DNA of 64,000 nt from an uncultured beta proteobacterium (GCA_903934295.1 CAIZNI010000011.1:33056-97055), one strand, 5' to 3'; positions 53,301 to 62,683 are shown, counted from the first letter of the stretch. Notes: a model not told the origin generated them from the sequence alone. Numbers and translations: made by a program.

Positions 53301-54660
53301 CGGCGGTCCCCCGGTTGCCATCGCGCACCGCCTCGATCAGGTTCGCCTGTGCCTGACCGATCAGCTGGCCCACCTGGACCGGGGCGTGGCCGACTTTGCC
53401 GATGCGAAGTCCCTGCAGGGGTGGCTGGCGCAGCAGCCCGCGCAAAGTCAGCCGGTGGTCTTCATCGACCAGCGTCTGCTGCCGGACAATCCGGCGCTCT
53501 GGCTCGCGCAGCTGCGCACGCTGCCGGCGGCACCGCGCACCGTCCTGCTGGTGCGCCGGCTGTCGAACATCCCGCCCGGCGAGTCGGCGCTGCTCGAACC
53601 GCCGATGCCGTCGCAGTTGGGGCGCAGCCTGTCCGCGGGCGGTCTGGCGCAGGGGCTGTCGCTGGCGCTGCCACTGGGGCTGCCCGCCCCGGCGGACCCG
53701 TTGCTGACCGCCGCGTCGCAGCCCGGAGCGTTCGCCGGCGTCGACATCCTGCTGGTCGAGGACAACGACTTGAACCGGGCCCTGGTTCTCGCGATCCTGG
53801 GTGATTCGGGTGCCAGCGTCCGGATCGCCGAGAACGGGGTCGAGGCCATCGCCGCCGTGCGGCGCAAGCTGCCGGACGTGGTGCTGATGGACATCCACAT
53901 GCCGATCATGGATGGCTATGAAGCGACCGCGGGAATCCGGGGCCTGGGCGCTGGCGGACGGGATCTGCCGATACTGGCCACCACCGCCGATGCCCTCGAG
54001 GGCGATCGCGATCGGGCCCTGCGAGCCGGCATGAACGATCACCTGGTCAAACCGGTCGAGCCTGATCTGCTGCTGGTTGCTCTGTATCGCTGGACGGTCG
54101 GGCGACGCGGCATCGTGGCGGCTGAGGCGGCCGAGGCGGCCGAGGCGGCCAGCGTGCCGGCAACCACCGCGCTGCCGGTGGCCGGCATGCCGGCGTTGCC
54201 GCTGCCGCCTGCGGGTGCGCCGCCCGCGATGGTGAGTTCGGGTGAGGAGGCGTCGGTGGCGATCGTCGATGCCAACGGCGCGATGATTCTGGACGCGGCC
54301 GAGGGCGTGCGCTGCTGCCTCGGCCGCCCCGCGCTTTTCGGGCAGGGCCTGAAGATCTTCCTCGATGTCTACACCCCGGTGCTCGACCAGTTGGTCGCCC
54401 TGCGGCCGGGGCAGCCGCAGCCGGCTGATCCCGACTTCAAACGCCTGGTGCACACCCTCAAGGGCAGTGTCCGCTCGCTGGGCATGATGGCGCTGGCCGC
54501 GGTGGCGGTTCGCCTGGATGCGGAACTGCGGCTGGCCGAGCCGTTCACCGCCAGCCAGGTGAGCGCGCTGGTGCAGGCCTTGCGCGCGGCCCTGGTCAGC
54601 GCCCGCCGGTGTCTGGATTCGCCGGAATACCGCCCGAAGGACACGACCGGCGGCGCCTAG
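50392..54660 (+). CDS. Hybrid sensor histidine kinase: membrane region, four PAS domains, kinase core, receiver, Hpt
   Basis: A 1422-residue multidomain signalling protein. The first possible start is TTG at 50392; later in-frame ATGs near residue 40 are alternatives. Residues about 38-190 hold several membrane helices. Four PAS domains follow (about 210-335, 345-460, 470-595, 600-720). The H-box is [16 protein letters not shown] (His about 740), the ATPase has [11 protein letters not shown] and [10 protein letters not shown], and residues about 965-1110 are a degenerate receiver. The true receiver has [12 protein letters not shown] and the acceptor Asp in [13 protein letters not shown] (about 1165). 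The Hpt His is in [14 protein letters not shown] (about 1354). It is a BarA-type phosphorelay; signal and partner regulator are unknown. Confidence 0.93.
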   Translation: MLARWRNWLRAEKRRLNDSLSLIGSDLPEGQTRDLVREMLGLFGLLALAATLLAHWLGLSASRETLMLGVGISVFLLTLRGFARRLSDQAMGRIFLAGVLICGALLGAALQTVQSVHLLILAVPVVFTTFIYGPRLGLAYLSGVAAIGFLVARLEVSGRSPVRLDPYAQALLLVELMLLLMLLSMFLRRYVARTHQAAVQMLVREAHREGLAESRARLAIALEAGRFGVWEYDSARETLFFDARGAELLGLPAIEGELPIAKWLDRVVAEDREMALARGRDWIRHRGPLQLRYRVTDAGGALRWVSCESGGLHDQHRGRIIGVLADVTDDMAMRGRIEDALRRADQAVSVAKAYFFELDLVTGVLVRDARAQSMLGLPLEESGRSVEAMFALVPEPARERACRSVADALEAGAASFDVEVPVVHYDQSPRHFRVLGHIERDAGGQATRICGMSMEVTESRRARRDMERITKRFELAAEAGGLGLWEFDLKSQMVVQTPIGVRLFGLPSDKPVHVSWYLDRIHPDDRSLVEDSFRRTIDGGGGFEIVYRVRIRESTRWVRSAGRLERNDRGQPLALAGVNWDITEDLEARERLSVANDRLGLALSAAHASVWEYDGASGLVTWDERAADLYGVDPNPVGRRLDLIDPDDRAAISEQIRRLMKEKSGQSFVLEYRVRHPQRGIRWLRCIGRLEVDSVKGDLRSVGIDIDVTAERTATEAIEQARQVAEAASRTKSAFLANMSHEIRTPMNAIIGMTGLAHRAASLTQASSYAAQAHSAARSLLTVLNDVLDFSKIEAGRLDVENIFFSLEDVLGPVLDVAGFGASEKHLELLLDVGPGVRRRYVGDPARIGQILLNLTSNALKFTEQGFVRINVRHTPEASLRFEIADSGAGLSIQQQREVFEPFVQGDLSTSRRFGGTGLGLTICRRLAGLMHGELGVSSNPGRGSVFWLELPQSAATAATETGIWEALPTGGPPVAIAHRLDQVRLCLTDQLAHLDRGVADFADAKSLQGWLAQQPAQSQPVVFIDQRLLPDNPALWLAQLRTLPAAPRTVLLVRRLSNIPPGESALLEPPMPSQLGRSLSAGGLAQGLSLALPLGLPAPADPLLTAASQPGAFAGVDILLVEDNDLNRALVLAILGDSGASVRIAENGVEAIAAVRRKLPDVVLMDIHMPIMDGYEATAGIRGLGAGGRDLPILATTADALEGDRDRALRAGMNDHLVKPVEPDLLLVALYRWTVGRRGIVAAEAAEAAEAASVPATTALPVAGMPALPLPPAGAPPAMVSSGEEASVAIVDANGAMILDAAEGVRCCLGRPALFGQGLKIFLDVYTPVLDQLVALRPGQPQPADPDFKRLVHTLKGSVRSLGMMALAAVAVRLDAELRLAEPFTASQVSALVQALRAALVSARRCLDSPEYRPKDTTGGA

Positions 54661-54693
54661 GAAGGGCGGCGCCGCCGGTGTCTGGTTGGCGCG

Positions 54694-54719
54694 GCGCCCC
54701 TGGCGCCGGGGAGGGGCGC
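54694..54719. terminator. GC-rich hairpin between convergent kinase and oxidoreductase genes
   Basis: GCGCCCC and GGGGCGC pair across 12 bases in the 76-base gap between convergent stops. No T-run follows. A transcription barrier is plausible but unproven. Confidence 0.3.
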
Positions 54720-54736
54720 GGCCGGCTTGGGTTGCA

Positions 54737-55741
54737 TCAGGGCGTGATCACCGTGCGACCGACCGCCTGACGGTCCGCCAGCACCCGGAAACCGTCGAGC
54801 GCCCGCGCCAGTGGCAGTTCGATGCCGATGTGGGGCGTCAGCACGCCAAGACTGGCCAGCCGATCGACTTCCACCAGGTTTTCCGCGCCCAGCGCGGGAT
54901 CCCGGCGCCCGTATTCGCCCGCCCGGACCCCGACCACCGAAATGCCGCGGATCAGGATCTGGTTGGCGGCAATCGCCGGAATCCGCCCGTCGGCGAAGCC
55001 GACCACCAGCAGCCGCCCGCCCCAGCTCAGGCAGCGCACCGAGGCATCGAAGAGATCGCCGCCCACCGGGTCGTAGACCACGTCGACGCCGCGTGAGCCG
55101 GTCAGCTCGTGAACGCGATCGCGCAGGCCGGCAGCGCCGATCTCGCTGAGGTCGATGGTGTCGTGGGCCCCGTTGGCGGCGGCGACCGCCAGCTTGCGTG
55201 CGCTCGAGGCGGTGGCGATCACCCGGGCGCCCAGGTGCACGCCGAGCCGCACCGCGGCCAGGCCCACGCCACCGCTGGCGCCGTGAACCAGCAGCGTCTC
55301 GCCGGCGGCCAGATGACCGCGGCGCACCAGCGACACATAGGCGGTGAGGCCCTGCGAGGTCAGCGCGGCGGCATGCGCGTCGGACAGGTGTTCGGGTGCG
55401 GCGCGCAACTGGGTGGCGCGCACCACGCGCTCCTGCGCCAGCGCGCCTTCCTTGGCCGACACGATCACCCGCTGGCCAGCGCGCCATCGACCCGCGGCCA
55501 GCGGGCCGACCTCGATGATCTCGCCGCATGACTCCATGCCGGGGATGAAAGGCATCGCCGGCTTGTGCTGATACAGGCCGCGCGTCATCAGCAGGTCTGG
55601 AAAGCCGAGCGCAGTGGCCAGCACCCGGATGCGCACCTCGTCATCGCCCAGCGGGCGGCGGGCGAGCGACTCGAAAGCCAGCCCGGACAGATCGTTCGAG
55701 AGCGTGTGGCAGACAAGGGCGGTGTAGTGGCCTTCGGTCAT
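54737..55741 (-). CDS. Zinc-binding-dehydrogenase-family NADPH:quinone oxidoreductase
   Basis: A 334-residue medium-chain reductase without structural zinc. The start at 55741 (MTEGHYTALVCH) overlaps the upstream decarboxylase-like gene by ATGA. The nucleotide fold has LLVHGASGGVGLAAVRLGVHLGARVIAT (about residue 145), and RGVDVVYDPVGGDLFDAS follows. FIPGMESCGEIIEVG is in the N-terminal catalytic domain. Homologues reduce quinones or enoyl compounds. It may serve the same catabolic unit as the decarboxylase. Substrate unknown. Confidence 0.9.
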   Translation of the reverse strand: MTEGHYTALVCHTLSNDLSGLAFESLARRPLGDDEVRIRVLATALGFPDLLMTRGLYQHKPAMPFIPGMESCGEIIEVGPLAAGRWRAGQRVIVSAKEGALAQERVVRATQLRAAPEHLSDAHAAALTSQGLTAYVSLVRRGHLAAGETLLVHGASGGVGLAAVRLGVHLGARVIATASSARKLAVAAANGAHDTIDLSEIGAAGLRDRVHELTGSRGVDVVYDPVGGDLFDASVRCLSWGGRLLVVGFADGRIPAIAANQILIRGISVVGVRAGEYGRRDPALGAENLVEVDRLASLGVLTPHIGIELPLARALDGFRVLADRQAVGRTVITP

Positions 55742-56130
55742 GCGCCGTCCTGCTCGGCGAACACCTTGCGGGCGATCCGGAAGCTGTCGAGCGCCGCCGG
55801 GGCGCCGCAATAGACCGCGGTCTGCAACAGGATCTCCTTGATCTCATCGCGGGTGACGCCGTTGCGCAAGGCGCCGCGCAGATGGATCTCCAGCTCGTGC
55901 GGGCGATTGAGTGCGGTGATCATCGCCAGGTTGAGCATGCTGCGCGTGCGAAAGTCCAGTCCCGGCCGGGCCCACGAGGCGCCCCAGGCATGCTCGGTCA
56001 GATAGTCCTGGAGGTCGCGGGTCAGGTCGTCGGCGTCGCGATACGCTTTCTCGACATAGGCTTCGCCCAGCACTTTCGCGCGGGCGGCATAGCCCTTCTT
56101 CCAGGTTTCCGAACGATCGTCATGGCTCAT
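55738..56130 (-). CDS. Carboxymuconolactone decarboxylase family protein (PcaC-like)
   Basis: A 130-residue small helical protein. RTRSMLNLAMITALNRPHELEIHLRGALRNGVTRDEI is the AhpD/PcaC core, ending in LLQTAVYCGAPAALDSFR. The redox CxxC of AhpD is absent, so it belongs to the decarboxylase side. PcaC decarboxylates gamma-carboxymuconolactone in the protocatechuate branch, but no other pca genes are nearby, so this specific reaction is not certain. It is translationally coupled to the quinone oxidoreductase gene. Confidence 0.88.
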   Translation of the reverse strand: MSHDDRSETWKKGYAARAKVLGEAYVEKAYRDADDLTRDLQDYLTEHAWGASWARPGLDFRTRSMLNLAMITALNRPHELEIHLRGALRNGVTRDEIKEILLQTAVYCGAPAALDSFRIARKVFAEQDGA

Positions 56131-56338
56131 GGGGAAAGCTCCTTGTTTCGGGGGGACCGGCTGGCGGCCCGGGACGGGTCGTCGGGATGATAGCTGCCCG
56201 CTGAAACCCCTGCCGGCGGGTGCGTCCGGCGGCGTTCCGCTCGGCGGCTATACTGAGCAGTGGCCCACTGGGGCGCGGATCCGGGGCCAGGAGCCTCGCG
56301 CGCCCGCCTCGCCGGGTCAAAGTCGTCCTGGGAACCCG

Positions 56339-57484
56339 ATGAGTTCTTCTGTCTCCGAGTCGCTGACCTCCGATGCCGCCGCGCCGCGCCGCGCGTCGAT
56401 CGAGCTGCCCTCGGGTGGATCCATCACCCGGGTCGCGGGCATCCGGGTCGGTCATTTCACCGATCCCCGCCGCCCCACCGGTTGCACGGTGATCCTGGCC
56501 GAAGGCGGCGCGGTCGGTGGCGTCGATGTGCGCGGCGCGGCGCCCGGCACCCGGGAGACCGAGCTGCTCGCGCCCACCAATTTGGTGGAGCAGGTTCATG
56601 CGGTCGTGCTGGCCGGCGGCAGTGCCTTCGGGCTCGATGCCGCCAGCGGCGTGATGCGCTGGCTCGAAGCGCGCGGCATCGGCCATCGCGCCGGTCCGGC
56701 CCGGGTGCCGATCGTGCCGGCGGCCATCCTGTTCGACCTGGCGGTGGGCGACCACCGCATCCGCCCCGATGCGCAGGCCGGCTACGCCGCCTGCGAGGCC
56801 GCCAGCCATCACCCGCCGGCCGAAGGCTCGGTTGGTGCCGGCGCCGGTGCGACGGTGGGCAAGCTGCACGGCATCGAGCGGGCCATGCGCGGCGGCCTGG
56901 GCAGCGCGTCGGTCACCGTGGGCGGCATCACGGTCGGGGCGATCGTCGCGGTCAACGCGGTGGGCGACGTCATCGATCCGGTGAGCGGGCTGATCATCGC
57001 CGGCCTGCGCAGCGCCGATGGCCAGCGCATCGCCGGCACGATGTCCGCCTTGCTCCGTGGCGAGCTGCCCGGTCTGAGCGCCGGCATGGCCACCACCATC
57101 GGCTGCATCGCCACCGACGCCGTCCTCACCAAGGCGCAGGCCCAGAAGATCGCCCAGATGGCGCACGATGGCCTGGCTCGCACCATCGACCCGGTGCACA
57201 CCCAGTTCGACGGCGACACCCTGTTCACGCTGGCCACCGGTGCGAGCGGCCTGAGCGGCAATCCTTCCGCGCTGGGCGCGATGGCGGCGGCGGTGACCGC
57301 GGCCGCGGTGCTGCGGGCGGTTCGCGCCGTTCGGGCGCTGACCGAGCCCGGCCTGCCGTGGTTGCCGGCGGCCGCCGACTTCGATGATCCGCCCGTTCGG
57401 TCGTCTGCTTCCTCCCCTGCCTTTCCCCCGAACGCCGCGGCGAGCCTTGCGTCGTCCACTTCTCCTCCAGGATCGAAACCATGA
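56339..57484 (+). CDS. P1 family (DmpA/S58) N-terminal nucleophile peptidase
   Basis: A 381-residue protein with the start at 56339 after GGAAC. Its core has VAGIRVGHFTDPRRPTGCTVILAE, AGGSAFGLDAASGVMRWLEARG and SVGAGAGATVGKLHG, where the self-cleavage before the Thr or Ser nucleophile is expected near residue 175-180. DmpA relatives are aminopeptidases, and some act on amides or beta-peptides. The stretch after about residue 350 is a Ser/Pro-rich low-complexity tail that overlaps the amidase gene by ATGA. No signal peptide is visible, so it is probably cytoplasmic. Confidence 0.88.
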   Translation: MSSSVSESLTSDAAAPRRASIELPSGGSITRVAGIRVGHFTDPRRPTGCTVILAEGGAVGGVDVRGAAPGTRETELLAPTNLVEQVHAVVLAGGSAFGLDAASGVMRWLEARGIGHRAGPARVPIVPAAILFDLAVGDHRIRPDAQAGYAACEAASHHPPAEGSVGAGAGATVGKLHGIERAMRGGLGSASVTVGGITVGAIVAVNAVGDVIDPVSGLIIAGLRSADGQRIAGTMSALLRGELPGLSAGMATTIGCIATDAVLTKAQAQKIAQMAHDGLARTIDPVHTQFDGDTLFTLATGASGLSGNPSALGAMAAAVTAAAVLRAVRAVRALTEPGLPWLPAAADFDDPPVRSSASSPAFPPNAAASLASSTSPPGSKP

Positions 57485-58878
57485 CCGCCCTGCATGACAT
57501 CAGCGCTGCCGACCTGTCCGCCGCCTATGCCGCCGGCCGCCTCTCGCCGGTCGAGGTCGCCGCCGCCGCGCTGGCCCGCATCGCCGCGTGCGAGCCGCGC
57601 CTGAACGCGATGTACCGGGTGCTGGCCGAGTCGGCCCTGGCCAGCGCGAACGAGTCGCAGGCGCGCTGGCGGGCGGGCCGACCGCTGTCGCCGCTCGACG
57701 GCGTGCCGGTGACCATCAAGGAGAACCTCTACACGCGGGGCGATCCGGCACCGATCGGCACCGCCGCCGGCGACCTGTCGCCCAAGCCCCAGGATTCACC
57801 GCCCGCGGCGCGCCTGCGCGAGGCCGGCTGCGTGATCCTGGGCAAGACCACCATGCCCGATTTCGGGATGCTGTCCGCCGGCCTGTCGTCGCTGCACGGC
57901 GTGACGCGCAACCCCTGGAACCGCGAGTGCAGCACCTCGGGGTCGTCCTCGGGCGCTGGGGCAGCGGGGGCGGCCGGCTACGGTCCGCTGCACGTGGGCA
58001 CCGACATCGGGGGATCGGTTCGTCTGCCGGCCGCCCATTGCGGGCTGTTCGGTCTGAAGCCCAGTCTGGGCCGGATTCCCATCGACCCGCCCTACCTGGG
58101 TCGCGCTGCCGGCCCGATGACCCGCTCCGTGCGCGATTCGGCGATGCTGCTGTCGGTGCTGTCGCAGCCCGATGCCCGCGACTTCATGAGCCTGCCGTCG
58201 CAGCCCTGCGATTACGCGGCCGCCCTCGAGGACCTGCCGCTGCGCGGCCTGCGCGTCGGTTATCTGGCTGACATGGGCGTGGGGCTGCCGCTCGATGCGC
58301 GTGTTCGCGACGCCGCCGCCGCCGCCGCCGGGGCGCTCGCCGCCGCCGGCGCCATCGTCGAGCCGGTCGCGCCCTTCCTGAGCGCCGCCATGCTCGATGG
58401 CATGTGCACCTTCTTCGAGGCGCGCTCCTTCAACGACATCAGCGCGATGAGCGATGAGCAACGCGCGCGCGTGCTGCCCTTCGTGCTGCGCTGGTGCACC
58501 TGGCGCGCCGCCGGCTTTTCGGGGCGCGATGTGATCAACGCCTACGGCCAGGTGATGGCGATGCGGCAGGCGGCGGTCAGCGCGGTGGCCGCGTTCGATT
58601 TCGTGATCTCGCCCGTCTCGCCGGTGGTGAGCTACCCCGCCGCACAGGCCAGTCCCGGCAACGATCCCACCAATGCCCTGTCGCACATCGCCTACACCGT
58701 CGCCTTCAACATGAGCGAGCAGCCGGCCGCCTCGATCAACTGGACCCACACGCCCGAGGGAATGCCGCTGGGTGTGCAGATCGCGGGGCAGCGGTTCGAT
58801 GATCTGGGGGTGTTGCGGCTGTCGCGCGCGCTGGAGCAGCTGCGCCCGGCGCAGCGGGCCTGGCCCTCGGTCGTGTAG
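57481..58878 (+). CDS. Amidase signature family enzyme
   Basis: A 465-residue hydrolase. The Lys of the Ser-cisSer-Lys triad is in PVTIKENLYTR (about residue 80), cis-Ser in CSTSGSSSGAGAAGA (about 156), and the Ser nucleophile in GTDIGGSVRLPAAHCG (about 180). Its length matches amidases of the GatA/AtzE family. It starts within the end of the P1 peptidase gene, so the pair may act on one amide substrate in sequence. No GatB/GatC partners are present, so a GatA role in translation is unlikely. Substrate unknown. Confidence 0.9.
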   Translation: MTALHDISAADLSAAYAAGRLSPVEVAAAALARIAACEPRLNAMYRVLAESALASANESQARWRAGRPLSPLDGVPVTIKENLYTRGDPAPIGTAAGDLSPKPQDSPPAARLREAGCVILGKTTMPDFGMLSAGLSSLHGVTRNPWNRECSTSGSSSGAGAAGAAGYGPLHVGTDIGGSVRLPAAHCGLFGLKPSLGRIPIDPPYLGRAAGPMTRSVRDSAMLLSVLSQPDARDFMSLPSQPCDYAAALEDLPLRGLRVGYLADMGVGLPLDARVRDAAAAAAGALAAAGAIVEPVAPFLSAAMLDGMCTFFEARSFNDISAMSDEQRARVLPFVLRWCTWRAAGFSGRDVINAYGQVMAMRQAAVSAVAAFDFVISPVSPVVSYPAAQASPGNDPTNALSHIAYTVAFNMSEQPAASINWTHTPEGMPLGVQIAGQRFDDLGVLRLSRALEQLRPAQRAWPSVV

Positions 58879-59079
58879 TACCGGTCCTGGCGCGCGCCGC
58901 GGTCTTGAGTCAGGCCTCGGCCTGAGCCCGCGCCGCCAGCGCTGTCGCGGCGCCGGCCAGGGCGAGGACGGCGATCCTCAGGCCAGTGCCATGGTGGAAA
59001 GCGTCGACATGACCGGCCGCGCCAGACAGGGGTTCAATCGCCTGGAGAAAGGCTTGTGGGAAGCCTCGCGCAACCAGAC

Positions 59080-60069
59080 TCATTCGTTGGGCGCGAGCAG
59101 CACCTTTCCCCCGCGGGCCGGTCGCGCCGCGTGCGCGAGCGCCTCGCGGAAGCGCTCGAGCGGGTACACCGCCTCGACCTCGATGTGCAGCGATCCGTCG
59201 GCCAGCGCGTCGCCGAGCTGGCGGTACAGTGCGTGCTGCGCCGCCAGCGGCTGCCGGGCGAACCAGTTCGCCAGCCAGAAACCGCGCAAGGCGATGTCGC
59301 GAAACACGATGTCCGCGGCATCGACCTGGCAGGGATCGCCCGACAACAGCCCGTAGTTGGCGATGGTGGCACCGTCGGCGAGCGAGCGCGCCATCCGCCG
59401 GGTTGCCTCGCCGGCGACCGCGTCGATGCCCAGTTTCGGGCGCGTCGAGCCGGTGATCGCCAGCACCTGTGCCGCCAGATCGGGTCCATCGACCAGTACC
59501 GCATCGGCGCCCAGGGCTTTCAGCGGTGCGGCCTGTTCGGGCCGCCGCACCACATTGACCGTGCGATAGCCCAGTCGTCGCGCGAACTGGATCACCGCCT
59601 GACCGACGCCCGAGTTGGCCGCGTTCTGCATCACCCAGTCACCCGGGGCGAGTGTCACGAAGTCGTGCAGCATGAGCCAGGCGGTCGGTGGGTTGACGCC
59701 CAGCATCGCGAGCTGATCCAGATCGGCCGGGGGCAGGGCGAACAGCCGGGCCGCCGGCGCCTTCACCCGCGGTCGCCAGTTGCCGCGCGACCCGAGGATC
59801 GCCAGCACCCGGTCGCCGGGCGCCAGATGGTCGACGCCTTCGCCCACTTCGAGGACGCGGGCGACCCCTTCGCCGCCGGCCCAGACCGGCAGCTTGGGCG
59901 GGGCGGCGCCGTAGCGACCTTCGAACATCAGCAGGTCGGCCGGATTGATCGATGAGCGTTCGATCTCGAGGAGCACTTCGCCCGCGCCGGGCGCGCCGGG
60001 CTCGGGAACCTCGATGAGTTCGGCCACTTCATGGGCCGGGCCGAAGGCGGAAAAACGGATGGCTTTCAT
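59080..60069 (-). CDS. Medium-chain zinc-independent reductase (MECR/quinone oxidoreductase-like)
   Basis: A 329-residue MDR protein starting at 60069 (MKAIRFSAFGP). It has VLLEIERSSINPADLLMFEGRYG, then APGDWVMQNAANSGVGQAVIQFARRLG for the NADPH fold, and TRPKLGIDAVAGEATRRMAR. The pattern resembles trans-2-enoyl-CoA reductases more than zinc alcohol dehydrogenases. It is a single minus-strand gene; about 200 bases downstream of the amidase gene hold no gene. Substrate is unknown. Confidence 0.86.
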   Translation of the reverse strand: MKAIRFSAFGPAHEVAELIEVPEPGAPGAGEVLLEIERSSINPADLLMFEGRYGAAPPKLPVWAGGEGVARVLEVGEGVDHLAPGDRVLAILGSRGNWRPRVKAPAARLFALPPADLDQLAMLGVNPPTAWLMLHDFVTLAPGDWVMQNAANSGVGQAVIQFARRLGYRTVNVVRRPEQAAPLKALGADAVLVDGPDLAAQVLAITGSTRPKLGIDAVAGEATRRMARSLADGATIANYGLLSGDPCQVDAADIVFRDIALRGFWLANWFARQPLAAQHALYRQLGDALADGSLHIEVEAVYPLERFREALAHAARPARGGKVLLAPNE

Positions 60070-60097
60070 GGCCGCGAGTCTACCTCGCCGCGCAGGC

Positions 60098-60784
60098 CTA
60101 TCGGGGCGCTTCGACCTCGACGAGCACTTCATTGCGGCGCCAGAACGGCAGGGTCCAGGGCGGGTTGTAGCGGGCGAGCTGCGCGGCGCCGGCCGCCTTG
60201 AGTCCGCGCGAGTCCATCCACGCCAGCAGGTCGCGGGTGGCTTCACGCACCCGGTCCTCGCCGGCCAGGCCCGAAAACACCACTGCGGCCACGCGCCGGC
60301 CCGGCAGTTCGCGCACCACGACCGCCGGGTTGTTCGGCCGCGGGAGGGTGGCCATCGTGTACTGCGCCGGCATGGCGAACTGGATGCGCCAGCGCACGGC
60401 GCGCGCCAGGGCATCAGGGTCGGCACGATCCTGCGGCTCGACCAGGACCGGTGCGGTCATTGCGATCTTTTCCGACGCGGGTTGCGCGGTGACCGGTGCG
60501 GTCATCGCGATCCGGCCGCCGGCATCACCGGTTCGCGGCGCGGTGTTGTTGCCGAAAATGAAATCGGCAATCAGCCGGAATCCGCGGTTCGATGCGGCGT
60601 CCAGGTCCCCGTCGACGAGGGTCTCGGCGATCAGCGTGGGCTTGTACTGCCGGAGCTCGAGCTGGCCCGATTTTTCGATCACGTCGAAAACCGGCTCTTC
60701 GATGGCCAGGGCCGCGCCGTGACCGAGGAGCCCGCCCAGGGCGAGCAGTGCGGCACCGCAGAGGCGGTGCAGTCGTTTCATCAT
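60098..60784 (-). CDS. SOUL heme-binding family exported protein
   Basis: A 228-residue protein with a signal peptide (LCGAALLALGGLLGHGAALA). The start at 60784 (MMKRLHRL) is preferred over 60796 because AGGA lies at a usable distance, whereas it abuts the first ATG. The mature part has the SOUL pattern: PVFDVIEKSGQLELRQYKP, RIAMTAPVTAQPASEKIAMTAPVL, and PWTLPFWRRNEVLVEV. SOUL proteins bind heme or porphyrins, though many bacterial members have unknown roles. It lies 28 bases before the reductase gene and reads in the same direction. Confidence 0.88.
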   Translation of the reverse strand: MMKRLHRLCGAALLALGGLLGHGAALAIEEPVFDVIEKSGQLELRQYKPTLIAETLVDGDLDAASNRGFRLIADFIFGNNTAPRTGDAGGRIAMTAPVTAQPASEKIAMTAPVLVEPQDRADPDALARAVRWRIQFAMPAQYTMATLPRPNNPAVVVRELPGRRVAAVVFSGLAGEDRVREATRDLLAWMDSRGLKAAGAAQLARYNPPWTLPFWRRNEVLVEVEAPR

Positions 60785-60854
60785 GGTGTCGCGCATCCTG
60801 TGGGGAAAACATCCGGTCAGGGGCGGCCGCTCCGGCCGCTGCGCGACGTCCGGG

Positions 60855-61037
60855 TCAGTGCAGCAGCAGGCTTTGCGGATCGCAGAGCGACCTGACCGTC
60901 CAGTCGAAAACCCGCACCGATTTGGTCTGCGCGGTCAGTTCCCGGGCTTGCTCCTCGAGCAGGGTACCCCGCTCGGTGAGCGTGTGCATGCCGGATTCGG
61001 GAGCGGGCGATTGTCCGTTATTCGTTTGCAGGGTCAT
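60855..61037 (-). CDS. Small protein of unknown function (60 residues)
   Basis: ATG at 61037 is preceded by GGAGG with an eight-base gap, a strong ribosome binding site, which the track's longer ORF hides. The product MTLQTNNGQSP... has no membrane segment; the middle ERGTLLEEQARELTAQ looks helical, and the C-terminal part has a Trp and one Cys (TVRSLCDPQSLLLH). I do not recognise the family. It lies 70 bases upstream of the SOUL gene in the same direction. Confidence 0.5.
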   Translation of the reverse strand: MTLQTNNGQSPAPESGMHTLTERGTLLEEQARELTAQTKSVRVFDWTVRSLCDPQSLLLH

Positions 61038-61111
61038 GATCGATGCCTCCAGTGTTGGATTCATCATCGGCTTGCCGCAGTGCCGACCTGACCCAATACC
61101 GACAGCGGCCC

Positions 61112-61318
61112 TCAGATGTCCGACAGGCGGCGCTGGGGAACCAGCAGGTCGCTCAGGCGCCAGGCCGCGTGCTGAACCGAGGCGGTTTTCACCTCTCGGG
61201 TCGCCGCGGTTTCGGGAATCACCCCCGACTCCATGCCGGGCAGGGCATAGAGGCCCTGCGCATTGCATTCGGATTCGTCGAGTTCGGCGGGTTCGGGCAG
61301 GGTGTTCATGGCAGCCAT
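61112..61318 (-). CDS. Small ORF of unknown function (65 to 68 residues)
   Basis: The ATG at 61318 or the one at 61309 could start a 68- or 65-residue product. No ribosome binding site is seen at either. Its sequence (GLYALPGMESGVIPE) is not low-complexity and lacks Arg-rich shadow-ORF composition, which speaks for a real gene. It is transcribed in the same direction as the 60-residue gene, 74 bases away. Family unknown. Confidence 0.35.
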   Translation of the reverse strand: MAAMNTLPEPAELDESECNAQGLYALPGMESGVIPETAATREVKTASVQHAAWRLSDLLVPQRRLSDI

Positions 61319-61363
61319 CGCAGGAGGTGTTGGAAAAGCTTAAGCCGACTGACGTGAAAGCCT

Positions 61364-61379
61364 TGTGACGATGCTCACG
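61364..61379. promoter_or_regulatory. CRP/FNR-like dyad in the thiolase upstream region
   Basis: TGTGACGATGCTCACG fits TGTGA-N6-TCACA with nine of ten specified bases. It lies between the small ORF and the thiolase gene, about 125 bases before the latter. Such sites recruit CRP/FNR-family activators. In a high-GC genome one such match can occur by chance. Confidence 0.35.
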
Positions 61380-61504
61380 ATTCCTGCAGGTGATCGTCGG
61401 AATCGACGGTGGGCAGGCGATGGGGTGATCCCTTACCATTGCGCCGGTCCCGCTTTTCTCTGCCCTGCGCCTTTCCCCCTTTTTTCATCCCTCAAGGAGA
61501 CACC

Positions 61505-62683
61505 ATGACCCAGGCCTATATCGTCGCGGCCGTTCGCACCGCGGGCGGCAAGAAGGGCGGCCGGATGTCCGGCTGGCATCCGGCCGATCTCGCCGCCCAG
61601 GTGCTTGACGAACTGGTGACCCGCACCGGCGCCGATCCCGCCCTCATCGAGGATGTGATCATGGGCTGCGTGGGTCAGGTCGGCGAGCAAGCGACCAATA
61701 TCGCGCGCGGCGCGGTGCTGGCCTCGCGGCTGCCCGAGAGCGTGCCGGGCACCTCGGTCGACCGGCAGTGCGGCTCCTCCCAGCAGGCGCTTCATTTCGC
61801 CGCACAGGCGGTGATGTCGGGCAGCATGGACGTGGTGATCGCCGCCGGTGTCGAGAGCATGACCCGGGTGCCGATGGGGCTGTCGACCGGCCTGCCGGCC
61901 AAAAACGGCTTCGGCACCTACATGAGCCCGGCGCAGCAGATCCGCTATCCGAACGTGCAGTTCAGCCAGTTCACCGGCGCCGAAATGATCGCCACCAAGT
62001 ACGACCTGAGCCGCGACATGCTCGATGAGTACGCCTTCCAGAGTCACCAGCGGGCGATCGCCGCGACCCGTACCGGCGCCTTCGGCGCCGAGATCGTGCC
62101 GGTGCGCGTGCGCCTTGCCGACGGCACGCTCACCGACGAACTGCACACCGTCGATGAGGGCATCCGCTTCGAGGCCACCCTCGAAGGCATCCGCTCGGTC
62201 AAGCTGCTGGCCGAAGGCGGCCGGATCACCGCCGCCAGCGCCAGCCAGATCTGTGACGGCGCATCGGGCGTGATGGTGGTCAACGAGCGCGGCCTGAAGG
62301 CGCTGGGTGTCGAGCCGCTGGCCCGGGTCCACCACATGACGGTGATCGGACACGACCCGGTCATCATGCTCGAGGCCCCGCTGCCCGCCACCCGTCATGC
62401 GCTGAAGAAGGCGGGCATGAACATTGACGACATCGATCTGTTCGAGGTCAACGAGGCCTTCGCGCCGGTGCCGCTGGCCTGGCTGAAGGCGACCGGCGCC
62501 GATCCGGCCCGCCTGAACGTCAACGGCGGGGCAATCGCTCTGGGCCATCCGCTGGGCGGCTCGGGCACCAAGCTGATGGCCACGCTCGTGCATGCGCTCA
62601 GGCAGCGTGGCAAGCGTTACGGCCTGCAGACCATGTGCGAAGGCGGCGGTCTGGCCAATGTGACGATCATCGAGCGGCTGTAA
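61505..62683 (+). CDS. Acetyl-CoA acetyltransferase (thiolase family)
   Basis: A 392-residue thiolase. The start at 61505 has AAGGAGA upstream. The nucleophile Cys is in [18 protein letters not shown] (about residue 90), the acid-base His in [17 protein letters not shown], and the second Cys in [12 protein letters not shown]. The family is complete, so it should make or cleave 3-ketoacyl-CoA. It is an independent gene whose upstream region contains a CRP/FNR-like dyad. Whether it runs biosynthetically or in beta-oxidation is not clear. Confidence 0.93.
   Translation: MTQAYIVAAVRTAGGKKGGRMSGWHPADLAAQVLDELVTRTGADPALIEDVIMGCVGQVGEQATNIARGAVLASRLPESVPGTSVDRQCGSSQQALHFAAQAVMSGSMDVVIAAGVESMTRVPMGLSTGLPAKNGFGTYMSPAQQIRYPNVQFSQFTGAEMIATKYDLSRDMLDEYAFQSHQRAIAATRTGAFGAEIVPVRVRLADGTLTDELHTVDEGIRFEATLEGIRSVKLLAEGGRITAASASQICDGASGVMVVNERGLKALGVEPLARVHHMTVIGHDPVIMLEAPLPATRHALKKAGMNIDDIDLFEVNEAFAPVPLAWLKATGADPARLNVNGGAIALGHPLGGSGTKLMATLVHALRQRGKRYGLQTMCEGGGLANVTIIERL

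Noticed and set aside
61321-61368. Short plus-strand ORF after AGGAGG (LEKLKPTDVKAL)
   Set aside because: Twelve codons only, TTG start, no conservation evidence. The AGGAGG match is probably coincidental.
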